From the NCBI RefSeq assembly GCF_039542305.1, contig NZ_BAABHW010000006.1:1-64000 (forward strand): 64,000 nt of DNA. Direction: 5' to 3'. The DNA comes from Roseibacterium beibuensis. Lineage in GTDB: Bacteria; Pseudomonadota; Alphaproteobacteria; Rhodobacterales; Rhodobacteraceae. This document shows, one piece after another, positions 1 through 10,422 of the stretch. Position numbers and translations under genes: made by a program. Positions within the stretch are counted from its first letter, which is position 1. The number at the start of each line of letters is the position of its first letter. The notes beneath the pieces are model-generated. The model did no database searches and had not been told where the DNA came from. It worked only from the letters and a program-made list of their open reading frames with translations.

Positions 1-354
1 CAAATGTTGTGCCGCGCTACCCATCCGCTTCGTCCGCGTCAGACCCGCTTGGCGTCCCGTCAGCGCCTCAGCGCCGCCGGTGAAGGGGTGTTTACGGATA
101 GCGCCAAAGACCCGCAAGTGGTTTTTTGCAGAAACATGTCATTTTTTCGCTATGGGCTGGAAAAATACGCCTTTTCAATGCCTTGGAGAATATCCCATGG
201 CTTATTGAGCCTCTGGATCGGCCAGATTTGATAACCGACAAGTCGACTCATTTGGCTCGGGACGGAAGCTTACCTTGGGTCGCTTGTGGTTACTCACAAG
301 CTTCTCCCCAGATATGCCCCGTGGGCGCTGCGACTCCGCCGAGTCGCGGGTGAC
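1..354. other. gene-free stretch with two hairpins
   Basis: I see no convincing gene here; open frames are short and lack ribosome-binding sites. The first 120 bases are GC-rich and the middle is AT-rich. Two perfect inverted repeats lie before the msrQ stop. Positions 282-288 pair with 295-301 (7-bp arms GCTTGTG/CACAAGC, 6-nt loop). Positions 330-336 pair with 341-347 (GCGACTC/GAGTCGC, 4-nt loop). The second sits just downstream of msrQ on the minus strand and could aid termination or mRNA stability, although no T-tract follows. Confidence 0.5.
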
Positions 355-993
355 TCACCGGGCCAAGCGAGTCGCCTTGGGACGACTCCGCAGCGCCAGC
401 AGCACCAGGATCAGCCCCAGGTAAACCAGTGGCTCGATCTGGAAGCCCTTTGCCAGCCACACATAGTGAACCGCCCCAAGCACAGCCGCCGGGTAAACCA
501 GCTTGTGCACGCGGCGCCACGCGGCTCCGCCCAGTTTGCGCACCGACCAATTGTTCGAGGTGACCGCCAGCGGGAGCAGCAGAAGAAAGCCCCCCATGCC
601 GATCGTCACGTAGGGCCGTTCGAGGATATCGGCCCAGACCGCCGAGAGGGTCTGCACGTCGAGGATGGCCCAGACCAGGAAATGGGCCAGCACGAAGAAG
701 AAGGTCAGCACGCCGATGGCCCGCCGGAACGGCATCAGGTTCACGCCGAGATGCCGGCGCAGGGGTGTCACGGCCAATCCGACGACGATCAGTTGAAGGG
801 CCAACTCGCCATAACGATGCTCCAGCGCCTCGATCGGCTCGACGCCCAGGCCACCGGTCGCGGCAAGGTAGAACAACCAACCCGCCCATCCGGCCCCGGC
901 CAGATAGAGCACCCATGGGGGCACCCGGCGCAGTCCGGCGTTCAGGCCCTGCACCATGTCGCTTTGCGCCGCCATCTGGCCAAGACTTGCCAT
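355..993 (-). CDS. msrQ: MsrQ, heme-binding membrane subunit of the methionine sulfoxide reductase MsrPQ
   Basis: A 212-aa protein with about six hydrophobic segments, typical of the ferric-reductase-like transmembrane family. His104 (LAHFLVW), His163 (RRVHKLVY) and His176 (GAVHYVW) are the expected heme-ligand positions. In the family MsrQ passes electrons from the respiratory chain or cytosolic flavin to periplasmic MsrP, which repairs oxidised methionine in envelope proteins. It follows msrP by 4 bases on the minus strand, so the two are an operon. Its length (about 200-210 aa) fits the family. The identification rests on the msrP neighbour and on the conserved YVTIGMGGF/AVTSNN regions. 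Confidence 0.95.
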   Translation of the reverse strand: MASLGQMAAQSDMVQGLNAGLRRVPPWVLYLAGAGWAGWLFYLAATGGLGVEPIEALEHRYGELALQLIVVGLAVTPLRRHLGVNLMPFRRAIGVLTFFFVLAHFLVWAILDVQTLSAVWADILERPYVTIGMGGFLLLLPLAVTSNNWSVRKLGGAAWRRVHKLVYPAAVLGAVHYVWLAKGFQIEPLVYLGLILVLLALRSRPKATRLAR

Positions 994-997
994 CGGT

Positions 998-1906
998 TCA
1001 GAAATACTCCGCCAGGTCCATCCCCTCGTAGAGCGAGGCGACCTCCTCCTCGTAGCCGTTGAACATCAAGGTCGGGATGCGGCGCGCAAACAGGCCGCCC
1101 CCAACCCTGCGTTCGGTCGCCTGGCTCCAGCGGGGATGATCCACGTTGGGGTTCACGTTGGAATAGAACCCGTATTCCCGCGGCTGCGATGCATTCCAGC
1201 TGGCATAGGGCTGTTCATCGGTCAGGGTGATCCGCACGATCGACTTGATCGACTTGAACCCGTATTTCCATGGCACCACCAGCCGGATCGGCGCGCCGTT
1301 CTGGTTCGGGATCGGTTCGCCGTAGATGCCGGTCGCCATGATGGTCAGCGGATGCATCGCCTCGTCGAGGCGCAACCCCTCGCGATAGGGCCAGTCCAGA
1401 ACCGGCACCCGCAGGCCCGGCATCTCTTCGGGGCGGTTCGCCGTCTGGAAGGCGACGTAGCGCGCGCCGTCCTGCACGCCGACGCGGGTGAGCAGATCGG
1501 CCAGTTCGAACCCGTTCCAAGGCACGACCATCGACCACGCCTCGACGCAGCGCAGGCGGTAGATGCGTTCCTCAATCTCGACCTCGGACAGGATGTCTTC
1601 GAGGCTATAGGTGCCGGGATTTTCGACCATCCCGTCGATCTCGATCGACCAGGGCTGCGTCGTCAGCATATGGGCGTTCTCGACCGGATCGTTCTTGCGC
1701 GTGCCGAACTCGTAGTAGTTGTTGTAGGTGGTGATTTCTTCCCAGCTGTTCAGCTGAAGGTCATTGTCCTGCGCATGGGCCGCACGGCCCATCATGCCCG
1801 ACGCGGCCAGGGCACCACCGCCGGCCATGATCTGGCGGCGGTTCAGGAACAGCGCCTTGGGCGTGACGTCATCCCAGGTCAGGTCGGATGTGTAGCGGCG
1901 GGCCAT
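998..1906 (-). CDS. msrP: MsrP, periplasmic molybdopterin methionine sulfoxide reductase catalytic subunit
   Basis: 302 aa with a Tat-type N-terminus (NRRQIMAGG near residues 22-30, then a hydrophobic stretch ending AAHAQ), so folded export with its Mo cofactor is expected. It has a sulfite-oxidase-like molybdopterin fold. Cys120 in YRLRCVEAW is the predicted Mo thiolate ligand. It reduces protein-bound methionine sulfoxide in the periplasm using electrons from MsrQ. It is the first gene of the msrPQ operon. The start has a purine-rich AGGGAGG just upstream on the minus strand. Confidence 0.96.
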   Translation of the reverse strand: MARRYTSDLTWDDVTPKALFLNRRQIMAGGGALAASGMMGRAAHAQDNDLQLNSWEEITTYNNYYEFGTRKNDPVENAHMLTTQPWSIEIDGMVENPGTYSLEDILSEVEIEERIYRLRCVEAWSMVVPWNGFELADLLTRVGVQDGARYVAFQTANRPEEMPGLRVPVLDWPYREGLRLDEAMHPLTIMATGIYGEPIPNQNGAPIRLVVPWKYGFKSIKSIVRITLTDEQPYASWNASQPREYGFYSNVNPNVDHPRWSQATERRVGGGLFARRIPTLMFNGYEEEVASLYEGMDLAEYF

Positions 1907-2050
1907 GCGGAACCTCCCTTTCTATCGGCTTGCGTGTGTTCTGCCCCGATAGATGGGCTTGACCCAACATCTGACACGCAATCTCACGAAACTGTTCAGG
2001 TCGCGTGTTTTGGCGTGTGCCTGTGGAGACCGCGTACGCGCGGGGGCGTC

Positions 2051-3562
2051 TCAGGCGGGATACAGCTGGTCCATCGGCATCGACGACCCGTTCGGCTGCA
2101 CCAGCCGAACATGGCGGCGGCGCAGCTTGCGCGGCTCGGACACGCCGACCGAGTGGGCGATCACCTCGACCTCTTTCACGATGCCCTTGGCGTAATTCGC
2201 CACGCGCTTGTCCTTTTGCTGCACAACCAGCCCCGCCTGCAGGCGTTCATCATGGGTGGTGATGCCCGTCGGGCAGGTATTCTTGTGGCACTTGAGGGCC
2301 TGGATACAGCCCAGCGCGAACATGAACCCGCGTGCGGAGACCACGAAATCCGCCCCCGCCGCCAGGGCCCAGGCCACGTCACCCGGGTTCACCAGTTTGC
2401 CGCTGGCGATCAGCCGTATCCGGTCACGCAGGCCCGCGCGGTTGCGCATGTCCGTCAGGCGCGGCAGGGCTTCGCGGATCGACAGGCCGACAAGGTCCAT
2501 CAGGGGCATCGGCGCGGCGCCGGTGCCCCCCTCCCCGCCGTCGAGCGTGATGAAATCCGGCGCGCATTCCGCGCCCCGCCGGATGATCTCGTCGAAGAGC
2601 AACCGGAAATCCTCGGGGTCGCCCATCACGGTCTTGATCCCCGTGGGTTTGCCGGTGACGTCGCGGATATGGCCGATCAGGTCCAGAAGCTCGCCGATAT
2701 TGCCCGCCTCGCGGTGACGATTGGGGCTGATCCCGTCCTGCCCTTTCGGCAGGCCGCGGATCTCGGCGATCTCGTCCGTGATCTTGGCGGCGGGCAGGAT
2801 GCCGCCCTTGCCGGGCTTGGCCCCCTGCGCCAGCTTCAGCTCGAACATCTTGACCTGCGTGTGTTCGGCAATCGCCCGCAGCTTGGCGTCGTCGAGGTTG
2901 CCCTCGGCATCGCGCACCCCGTATTTCGCCGTTCCGATCTGGTAGACGAGGTCGGCCTCCCCCTCCAGGTGATAGGGCGACAGCCCCCCTTCCCCGGTGT
3001 TCATCCACATCCCGGCCATCCGCGCGCCCCGGCTGAGCGCGCGCACCGCCGGGGCCGAGATCGCGCCATAGCTCATCCCCGAGATGTTGAAGAAGCTTTT
3101 CGCCTCGTAGGGGATCGTCGCATGGGGGCCGATCTGCATCGGCTCGGAACTGGCGAACTGATCGTCCAGCGGCGGGAACGGGTCGGGCGTGAACAGCGGA
3201 GTGCCAACCACCTCGATATTCCGTGTCGATCCGAAAGGCCGCGTGTTCGATCCACCGGCCCCGGCATGAGCAACCCAGTCGCGCTGCGCGCGGTTGAACG
3301 GCAACTCCTCCCGATCCATGGCGAAGAAGTATTGGCGAAAGAACTCGCCCAGCGTGGTGAAGAGTCCACGGAACCGCCCGATGACGGGGTAATTGCGCCG
3401 GATCGCGTCGCCCGTCTGCATCCGGTCAATCAGAAAGACGATCACCGCCAGCAGCGCCGCGAACCCGATCACCAGCCAGAAGGCCAGTGCCAGTGCTTCA
3501 AGATACCAGGCCAAGGCTATACCCCCACACGATTGCCCGCGATTTGTGACAGGTTGGGTCAC
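2051..3562 (-). CDS. membrane-anchored FMN-binding glutamate synthase-family protein
   Basis: 503 aa. An N-terminal hydrophobic segment (about residues 16-45) is followed by a domain like the FMN/3Fe-4S synthase domain of glutamate synthase. Visible landmarks are NISGMSYGAIS, GGEGGTGAAP, and a Cys cluster KCHKNTCPTGI near residue 440. It lacks the N-terminal glutamine amidotransferase domain and the FAD subunit, so it is a stand-alone homologue of the kind annotated 'FMN-binding glutamate synthase family protein'. Its substrate is unknown. It sits 144 bases upstream of msrP on the same strand, so a shared redox role is possible but unproven. Confidence 0.88.
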   Translation of the reverse strand: MTQPVTNRGQSCGGIALAWYLEALALAFWLVIGFAALLAVIVFLIDRMQTGDAIRRNYPVIGRFRGLFTTLGEFFRQYFFAMDREELPFNRAQRDWVAHAGAGGSNTRPFGSTRNIEVVGTPLFTPDPFPPLDDQFASSEPMQIGPHATIPYEAKSFFNISGMSYGAISAPAVRALSRGARMAGMWMNTGEGGLSPYHLEGEADLVYQIGTAKYGVRDAEGNLDDAKLRAIAEHTQVKMFELKLAQGAKPGKGGILPAAKITDEIAEIRGLPKGQDGISPNRHREAGNIGELLDLIGHIRDVTGKPTGIKTVMGDPEDFRLLFDEIIRRGAECAPDFITLDGGEGGTGAAPMPLMDLVGLSIREALPRLTDMRNRAGLRDRIRLIASGKLVNPGDVAWALAAGADFVVSARGFMFALGCIQALKCHKNTCPTGITTHDERLQAGLVVQQKDKRVANYAKGIVKEVEVIAHSVGVSEPRKLRRRHVRLVQPNGSSMPMDQLYPA

Positions 3563-3753
3563 GTCGCCTCAACTCATATCACACGGGTTTGAATGGAAAC
3601 CGGAAATCGGCGTGGCTTAGGCGAAAAAGACCACCCGTCAAGGCCATAGGCAGGCAAACGCCTATGTTGAAACCGCAAGGGGCGCGCGCATCTCCCGCTG
3701 CGACGGGGCCGGTATCGGTGCCCGCTTTCTAACTGGAAAACAGGAGACGACCA

Positions 3754-4236
3754 ATGCGCAACACCCTTATCGCACTCGCCGCCACCACCGCCCTCGCCGG
3801 CCCCGCCTTTGCCGAAGCCCATGGCGGCATGACCATCGTTGAAACCGCTGTCGAAGCCGGCACCTTCACCACCCTCGTCGCCGCCGTTGAAGCCGCCGGC
3901 CTGGTCGAGACGCTTTCGGGCGAAGGTCCGTTCACCGTCTTCGCGCCGACCGACGAAGCTTTCGCCGCCCTTCCCGAAGGCACCGTCGAGTCGCTTCTGA
4001 TGGAAGAGAACCGCGACCAGCTGGTATCCATCCTGACCTACCACGTGGTTCCCGGCGCCGTCATGTCGGGTGACCTGTCGGACGGCATGACCGCCGCAAC
4101 GGTGGAAGGTTCGGACATCACCATCACCCTCGGGGACACCGTGATGGTCAACGATGCAACCGTGACCGCCGCCGACATCGAAGCTTCGAACGGCGTGATC
4201 CACGTCATCGACAGCGTGATCATGCCGCCGATGTAA
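3754..4236 (+). CDS. exported fasciclin (FAS1) domain protein 1
   Basis: 160 aa. A Sec signal peptide (residues 1-20, ending PAFAEA) is followed by one FAS1 domain with the family signatures TVFAPTDEAFAAL (H1) and ILTYHVVPG (H2). FAS1 domains mediate adhesion or matrix contacts; the ligand in bacteria is generally unknown. An AGGAGA ribosome-binding site precedes the ATG. It is followed by a strong terminator and then by a paralogue on the same strand, so the pair is a tandem duplication with divergence (see the next gene). Confidence 0.93.
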   Translation: MRNTLIALAATTALAGPAFAEAHGGMTIVETAVEAGTFTTLVAAVEAAGLVETLSGEGPFTVFAPTDEAFAALPEGTVESLLMEENRDQLVSILTYHVVPGAVMSGDLSDGMTAATVEGSDITITLGDTVMVNDATVTAADIEASNGVIHVIDSVIMPPM

Positions 4237-4249
4237 GGCGCTGATCGAC

Positions 4250-4278
4250 AAGGCCGGGCCAACGCGCCCGGCCTTTTT
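4250..4278 (+). terminator. intrinsic terminator of fasciclin gene 1
   Basis: GGCCGGGC (4252-4259) pairs with GCCCGGCC (4266-4273) and is followed by TTTTT. It lies 14 bases after the stop codon, so the second fasciclin gene probably has its own promoter or depends on read-through. Confidence 0.85.
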
Positions 4279-4311
4279 GCATCCAAATCAGAATTCAAGA
4301 AGGGGACCACC

Positions 4312-4809
4312 ATGGATCGTCGTCAATTCATCACCGCAACCGCCGCAACGCTTGCCGCGCCACTGGCCCTTTCGGTCCCGGCCCGCGCCGTGACCGGCTC
4401 GCAGACCATCGTCGAGCTTGCTGCCGCCACGCCCGATCTCTCCACGCTCGTCACCGCCGTTCAGGCCGCCGGCCTGGTCGATACGCTTTCGGCGGATGGC
4501 AACTTCACCGTCTTCGCCCCGACCAACCGCGCCTTCGAGCACCTGCCCCATGGCGTGCTCGACAGCCTGCTGGCCGATACCGCCGCGCTGACCGACGTGC
4601 TGACCTATCACGTCAGCGCCGACTATTACCCGGCCGAGGCGCTGATCGGACAAAGCGGCGTTCTGCCCACCGTGCAGGGCAGCACCATTCGCATGAACGG
4701 TCGCGGGGGCGGCGTGCATCTGAACGGCAATATCGCCGTCACCACCGCGGATGTCTTCGCCTCGAACGGCGTTGTGCACATCATCGACGGCGTTCTCCTG
4801 CCGCACTGA
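4312..4809 (+). CDS. exported fasciclin (FAS1) domain protein 2, probable Tat substrate
   Basis: 165 aa, paralogous to the preceding gene across the FAS1 domain (TVFAPTNRAFEHLP, VLTYHVSADYY, ASNGVVHIIDGVLLP). The N-terminus differs: it begins MDRRQFITATAATL with a twin Arg, then a hydrophobic run ending VPARAV. This resembles a Tat signal, while the upstream paralogue has an ordinary Sec signal. An AAGGGG sequence precedes the start. The function is presumably in adhesion or the cell surface; no ligand can be deduced. Confidence 0.92.
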   Translation: MDRRQFITATAATLAAPLALSVPARAVTGSQTIVELAAATPDLSTLVTAVQAAGLVDTLSADGNFTVFAPTNRAFEHLPHGVLDSLLADTAALTDVLTYHVSADYYPAEALIGQSGVLPTVQGSTIRMNGRGGGVHLNGNIAVTTADVFASNGVVHIIDGVLLPH

Positions 4810-4837
4810 TCCGGCAACCATCCTTCCGAAAAACGAG

Positions 4838-4868
4838 AAAGGCCCCGCGCGATGCACGGGGCCTTTCC
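4838..4868. terminator. bidirectional terminator between fasciclin 2 and clpB
   Basis: AAAGGCCCCG (4838-4847) pairs with CGGGGCCTTT (4857-4866). The flanking A and T runs let it serve both converging genes. Confidence 0.85.
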
Positions 4869-4885
4869 CAATTCTGTATCGGCAC

Positions 4886-7501
<2,616 letters not shown>

Positions 7502-7675
7502 CACGTCTCTCCTTTTCCAAGCGCCCCCGAGATAACCACCCGCTTTGCGGCATGGCCTTGGTGGGGCCTCGTCCAAGGATATGGGAAGCGGGCCGGTGCG
7601 CTGCAAGCGATGGGCCGGTGTTTTCAATCGCCAACTATCGCCGGGCACGTCCCGGACAGGACCGTTCAGACATAT

Positions 7676-7703
7676 GAAAGGGCGCCCGCGAAGGCGCCCT
7701 TTC
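7676..7703 (-). terminator. hairpin downstream of the acidic protein gene
   Basis: GAAAGGGCGCC (7676-7686) pairs with GGCGCCCTTTC (7693-7703), a perfect 11-bp stem. It is 22 bases past the stop of the minus-strand gene. The T-tract is short, so termination may be partial. Confidence 0.7.
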
Positions 7704-7725
7704 GTTAATTTTCGGCAATGCGCGC

Positions 7726-9171
7726 TTATTCGGCTGCGCGCATGGCCTCAAGCTCTTGCAGAAGGCGCTCGAAATCGGCCTGTGCGGCGGCAGCGGCTGC
7801 GCTGGCGGCGCGGGCAATCTCGGTCTGCTCGACAGCCGCCCGGCTGGCCACCGAGATCTGGCGAAGGATCTCCAGTTCCTCTGCCGACGGCTCATAGGCC
7901 GGAGCGGCTTCGGCCGTTGCCTCTTCGGCTGCGGGCTCGGTCGCCTCAGGGGCGGCCTCGGCCTCACCCTCGGCAGGCTCGGTGGCGGCACCGTCCTCTG
8001 CGCCGGTTGCGGCGGCAGGCGTCTCGTCCTGCTCGGAGGCCGGGATCGCCGGGGCGGCATCGGTCTGCGTCGACTCGGTCGCGGGCGTGACGCCCTCTTC
8101 CTCGGCAGCAGGCTCGGTGCCGTCTTCGACCGTGGCTTCCTCGGCTACACCTTCGGCGGCTTCGGGTTCAGCGGCTTCTTCACCTTCAGCGGCGGCTGCG
8201 TCGCCTTCTTCGGTTGCAGCAGCGTCGCCTTCGTCAGCGGCAGCGGCCTCACCCTCTTCGGTTGCAGCGGCGTCGCCTTCGGCGGCCTCGGTGCCTTCCG
8301 CTTCCGGAGCAACGGCTTCGGCGGCTTCACCTTCAGTCGCCTCGGGCTCGGTGCCTTCCGTGTCGGCCGCAGCCTCTTCGGTGGCCTCTTCGCCCTCTTC
8401 GGTCGCAGCCGCGTCGCCTTCGGCAGCCTCAGCCGCGTCCTCTGCCGGAGCGGCGTCTTCGGCAGCTTCGGCCTCGGTTGCTTCCGGCTCCGTGGTCTCT
8501 TCCTCTGCGGCAACCGTTTCTGCTTCCGGTGCCTCTTCCGTCATCGCCGCATCGGTGGCGGCTTCGGTCCCTTCGGCTTCAACCGCCTCATCCGTCGCAG
8601 CGGCCTCGGTGGTGTCGGCCGCAGCTTCCGCTTCCATGGCTTCCGGTGCCGCGGCATCGGTGCCTTCGCCCTCGGCAGCAGCTTCGTCAACGGCTTCTTC
8701 GTCAACGGCAGTTTCTTCGGTGGCCTCTGCTTCGGTGCCGTCTTCGGCAGCAGCAGCGTCTTCCGTCACGGCAGCTTCGGCTTCGGTGCCTTCGTCAGAT
8801 GCCTCTTGGGCCATCTCGGGGGCAGCTTCCTCACCCTCTTCGACCGTCTCGGCCTCGGCGGCGGCGTCTGCGCCGTCCCCGGCTTCGGCGGCTTCGGGCG
8901 ACTCACCCTCCGCTTCCGCCGCATCCTCGGTGGCCTCGTCGGCCGCCATCTCAGTTTCTTCCGCTGCCGTGGCAGCGTCGTCCGTCACCGCGGCCTCTTC
9001 GCCCTCGACAACGGCGTCTTCCACCATGGCGATTTGCTCGGCGTCCACGTCATTTTCGCGTGGGCCATTGGCCAAATCGATCCCCAGTATAATGAACGCC
9101 AGCGCGACCAGAGCGGCAATCCCGCCCTTGACCGGTGTCGAAAACCCACTGTCGGGTTTATCCTCAGACAT
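7726..9171 (-). CDS. membrane-anchored, extremely acidic Ala/Glu low-complexity protein
   Basis: 481 aa from the ATG at 9171, which has GGAGG 9 bases upstream; longer readings have no such site. Residues 1-15 are cytoplasmic-like. A single hydrophobic segment (GGIAALVALAFIILGIDLA, about 15-33) follows, then some 380 residues made almost only of Ala, Glu, Asp, Thr, Gly and Pro. These include local repeats such as EGDAAATEEG. The last 55 residues form a more ordinary Ala-rich helix (EELEILRQISVASRAA). I recognise no domain. The predicted charge is very negative and the central region should be disordered. It is divergent from pyrF. It could be a periplasmic spacer or cation-binding protein, but no function can be assigned. 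Confidence 0.8.
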   Translation of the reverse strand: MSEDKPDSGFSTPVKGGIAALVALAFIILGIDLANGPRENDVDAEQIAMVEDAVVEGEEAAVTDDAATAAEETEMAADEATEDAAEAEGESPEAAEAGDGADAAAEAETVEEGEEAAPEMAQEASDEGTEAEAAVTEDAAAAEDGTEAEATEETAVDEEAVDEAAAEGEGTDAAAPEAMEAEAAADTTEAAATDEAVEAEGTEAATDAAMTEEAPEAETVAAEEETTEPEATEAEAAEDAAPAEDAAEAAEGDAAATEEGEEATEEAAADTEGTEPEATEGEAAEAVAPEAEGTEAAEGDAAATEEGEAAAADEGDAAATEEGDAAAAEGEEAAEPEAAEGVAEEATVEDGTEPAAEEEGVTPATESTQTDAAPAIPASEQDETPAAATGAEDGAATEPAEGEAEAAPEATEPAAEEATAEAAPAYEPSAEELEILRQISVASRAAVEQTEIARAASAAAAAAQADFERLLQELEAMRAAE

Positions 9172-9277
9172 CTCGGCTACCTCCGTTAAGCACCAAGTTG
9201 CATCAAAGCGCGTTTCCCGGTCGTTGTTCCGGACCTTACATGAATTTGCTGCGATGCAACACTGCTTGACAGCACGG

Positions 9278-9300
9278 GGTGTCAGACGCGACAGACACCC
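9278..9300 (+). promoter_or_regulatory. inverted repeat in the pyrF leader
   Basis: GGGTGTC (9278-9284) pairs with GACACCC (9294-9300) in the untranslated region directly before the pyrF ribosome site. A TTGACA hexamer at 9266-9271 just upstream could be the -35 of pyrF, although the matching -10 is poor. It could be a repressor site or a leader hairpin. Confidence 0.35.
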
Positions 9301-9321
9301 GAACCAAGCAGGGAGTTTCCG

Positions 9322-10011
9322 ATGTCCGATGACCGTCTGATCGTGGCCCTCGACGTGCCGAATGCGCTCGAAGGGTTGGAACTGGCCAACCGCATCGGCG
9401 ACGCCGTCGGATTTTACAAAATCGGGCTCGGGATGCTGACGGGCGGCGGCCTCGCCCTGGCCAACGAACTCAAGCAGGAACATGGCAAACGCATTTTCCT
9501 CGACATGAAGCTCTTTGACATCGGAGCCACGGTAGAAGCGGCGGTGCGCGGCCTTGCGCAATACGACCTCGATTTCCTGACCGTGCATGGCGACCCGCAC
9601 GTGGTGCGCGCCGCCAAGGAAGGGGCCGCCGGAAAGAACCTCAAGATCCTTGGCGTGACGATCCTGACCTCGCTCGACCGCAGCGACCTGGATGACGGAA
9701 TGATGCAGGCGGGCGATGTCCGCGACATGGTGATCGAGCGGGCCGCGCGCGCCTTTGCCGCGGGGGCGGACGGTGTGATCGCCTCTCCGAACGAGGCCGC
9801 GGCGATCCGCGCCCTGCCCGAAGCCGAGGGGCGGCTGATCGTGACCCCCGGCGTGCGCCCCGCCGGCTCCTCGCAGGACGACCAGAAGCGCATTGCCACG
9901 CCGGCTGCCGCCATCGCGGAAGGGGCGGATCATATCGTGATCGGGCGGCCCATCTGGCAGGCGGAAGACCCCGCCGCCGCCGCCCGTGCCGTTCTGGCCG
10001 AACTGCCCTAG
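9322..10011 (+). CDS. pyrF: orotidine 5'-phosphate decarboxylase
   Basis: 229 aa. Converts OMP to UMP in the last step of de novo pyrimidine synthesis, as a cytosolic TIM-barrel dimer. The catalytic DxKxxD motif is present (FLDMKLFDIG, about residue 57), together with the phosphate-binding end of the barrel (VTPGVRP and IVIGRPI). GGGAG precedes the start. Its 3' end converges on a small minus-strand ORF, with a 4-base overlap. Confidence 0.98.
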   Translation: MSDDRLIVALDVPNALEGLELANRIGDAVGFYKIGLGMLTGGGLALANELKQEHGKRIFLDMKLFDIGATVEAAVRGLAQYDLDFLTVHGDPHVVRAAKEGAAGKNLKILGVTILTSLDRSDLDDGMMQAGDVRDMVIERAARAFAAGADGVIASPNEAAAIRALPEAEGRLIVTPGVRPAGSSQDDQKRIATPAAAIAEGADHIVIGRPIWQAEDPAAAARAVLAELP

Positions 10012-10142
10012 GCCGGCGTCAGCCCGTCCAACGCCTCGGCCCGGAAGGCAAAGCTGCCCGGCAACCAGAACCGCGCCGCAAGGCCCAGGATGACCTGGTC
10101 CGCCTCGGACAGATCGGCATAGGCCGACAGGTCAGTCGTCAT
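10008..10142 (-). CDS. hypothetical 44-aa protein downstream of nfeD
   Basis: An ATG at 10142 overlaps the last 11 bases of the nfeD-like gene and opens a 44-codon frame ending at TAG 10008. It starts MTTDLSAYADLSEADQ and ends EALDGLTPA. Codon choice is G/C-rich at third positions throughout, as in neighbouring genes, and the coupling to nfeD suggests it is translated. It has a central aromatic patch (AARFWLPGSFAF). I do not recognise a family. It could also be a remnant of a longer gene. Confidence 0.5.
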   Translation of the reverse strand: MTTDLSAYADLSEADQVILGLAARFWLPGSFAFRAEALDGLTPA

Positions 10143-10422
10143 TGATATCGCGATCGAAGGTCTTCACCTGCCCGCGATAGACGCCCAGCCACTGCCGCAG
10201 CCCCAGCCACGAGATCAGCGAGATCACGGCAAAGACCAGCAGCAGCGCCGGGATCGACCCGCCCAGCCAGACCGCAAGCGGACCGCCCACCAGCAACAAC
10301 AGGGCGACAACCGCCGCGCCGATGGCGAACCCCAACAGCACGAAGGTCGGCAGGATCACCTCGCCCACCGCCAGCGCGATCGCGGCGACGCCCCAGACCC
10401 ACCATTCGCTCCAAAGGGTCAT
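10132..10422 (-). CDS. NfeD-family membrane protein partner of a stomatin
   Basis: 96 aa with two or three hydrophobic segments followed by a short polar tail (YRGQVKTFDRDINDD). It corresponds to the short NfeD-like form that travels with SPFH/stomatin genes. The start overlaps the SPFH stop by 4 bases (ATGA), so the two are translationally coupled. In the family NfeD and stomatin form membrane assemblies linked to protein quality control and microdomains. It lacks the protease domain of long NfeD proteins. Confidence 0.85.
   Translation of the reverse strand: MTLWSEWWVWGVAAIALAVGEVILPTFVLLGFAIGAAVVALLLLVGGPLAVWLGGSIPALLLVFAVISLISWLGLRQWLGVYRGQVKTFDRDINDD

Noticed and set aside
1..354. Possible rRNA or tRNA fragment or end of a protein gene at the window edge
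   Set aside because: No recognisable rRNA/tRNA structure and no frame with family features; only hairpins could be supported.
956..3592. An 878-codon open frame on the plus strand opposite msrP and the glutamate-synthase-like gene
   Set aside because: The protein is His/Arg/Pro/Gln-rich with no motifs. It mirrors two well-recognised minus-strand genes and arises from high GC.
7982..9340. A 452-codon Ser/Ala-rich plus-strand frame opposite the acidic protein
   Set aside because: It is the complement of the Glu/Ala repeats. The minus frame has a membrane segment, a good ribosome site and a hairpin after its stop, so it is preferred.
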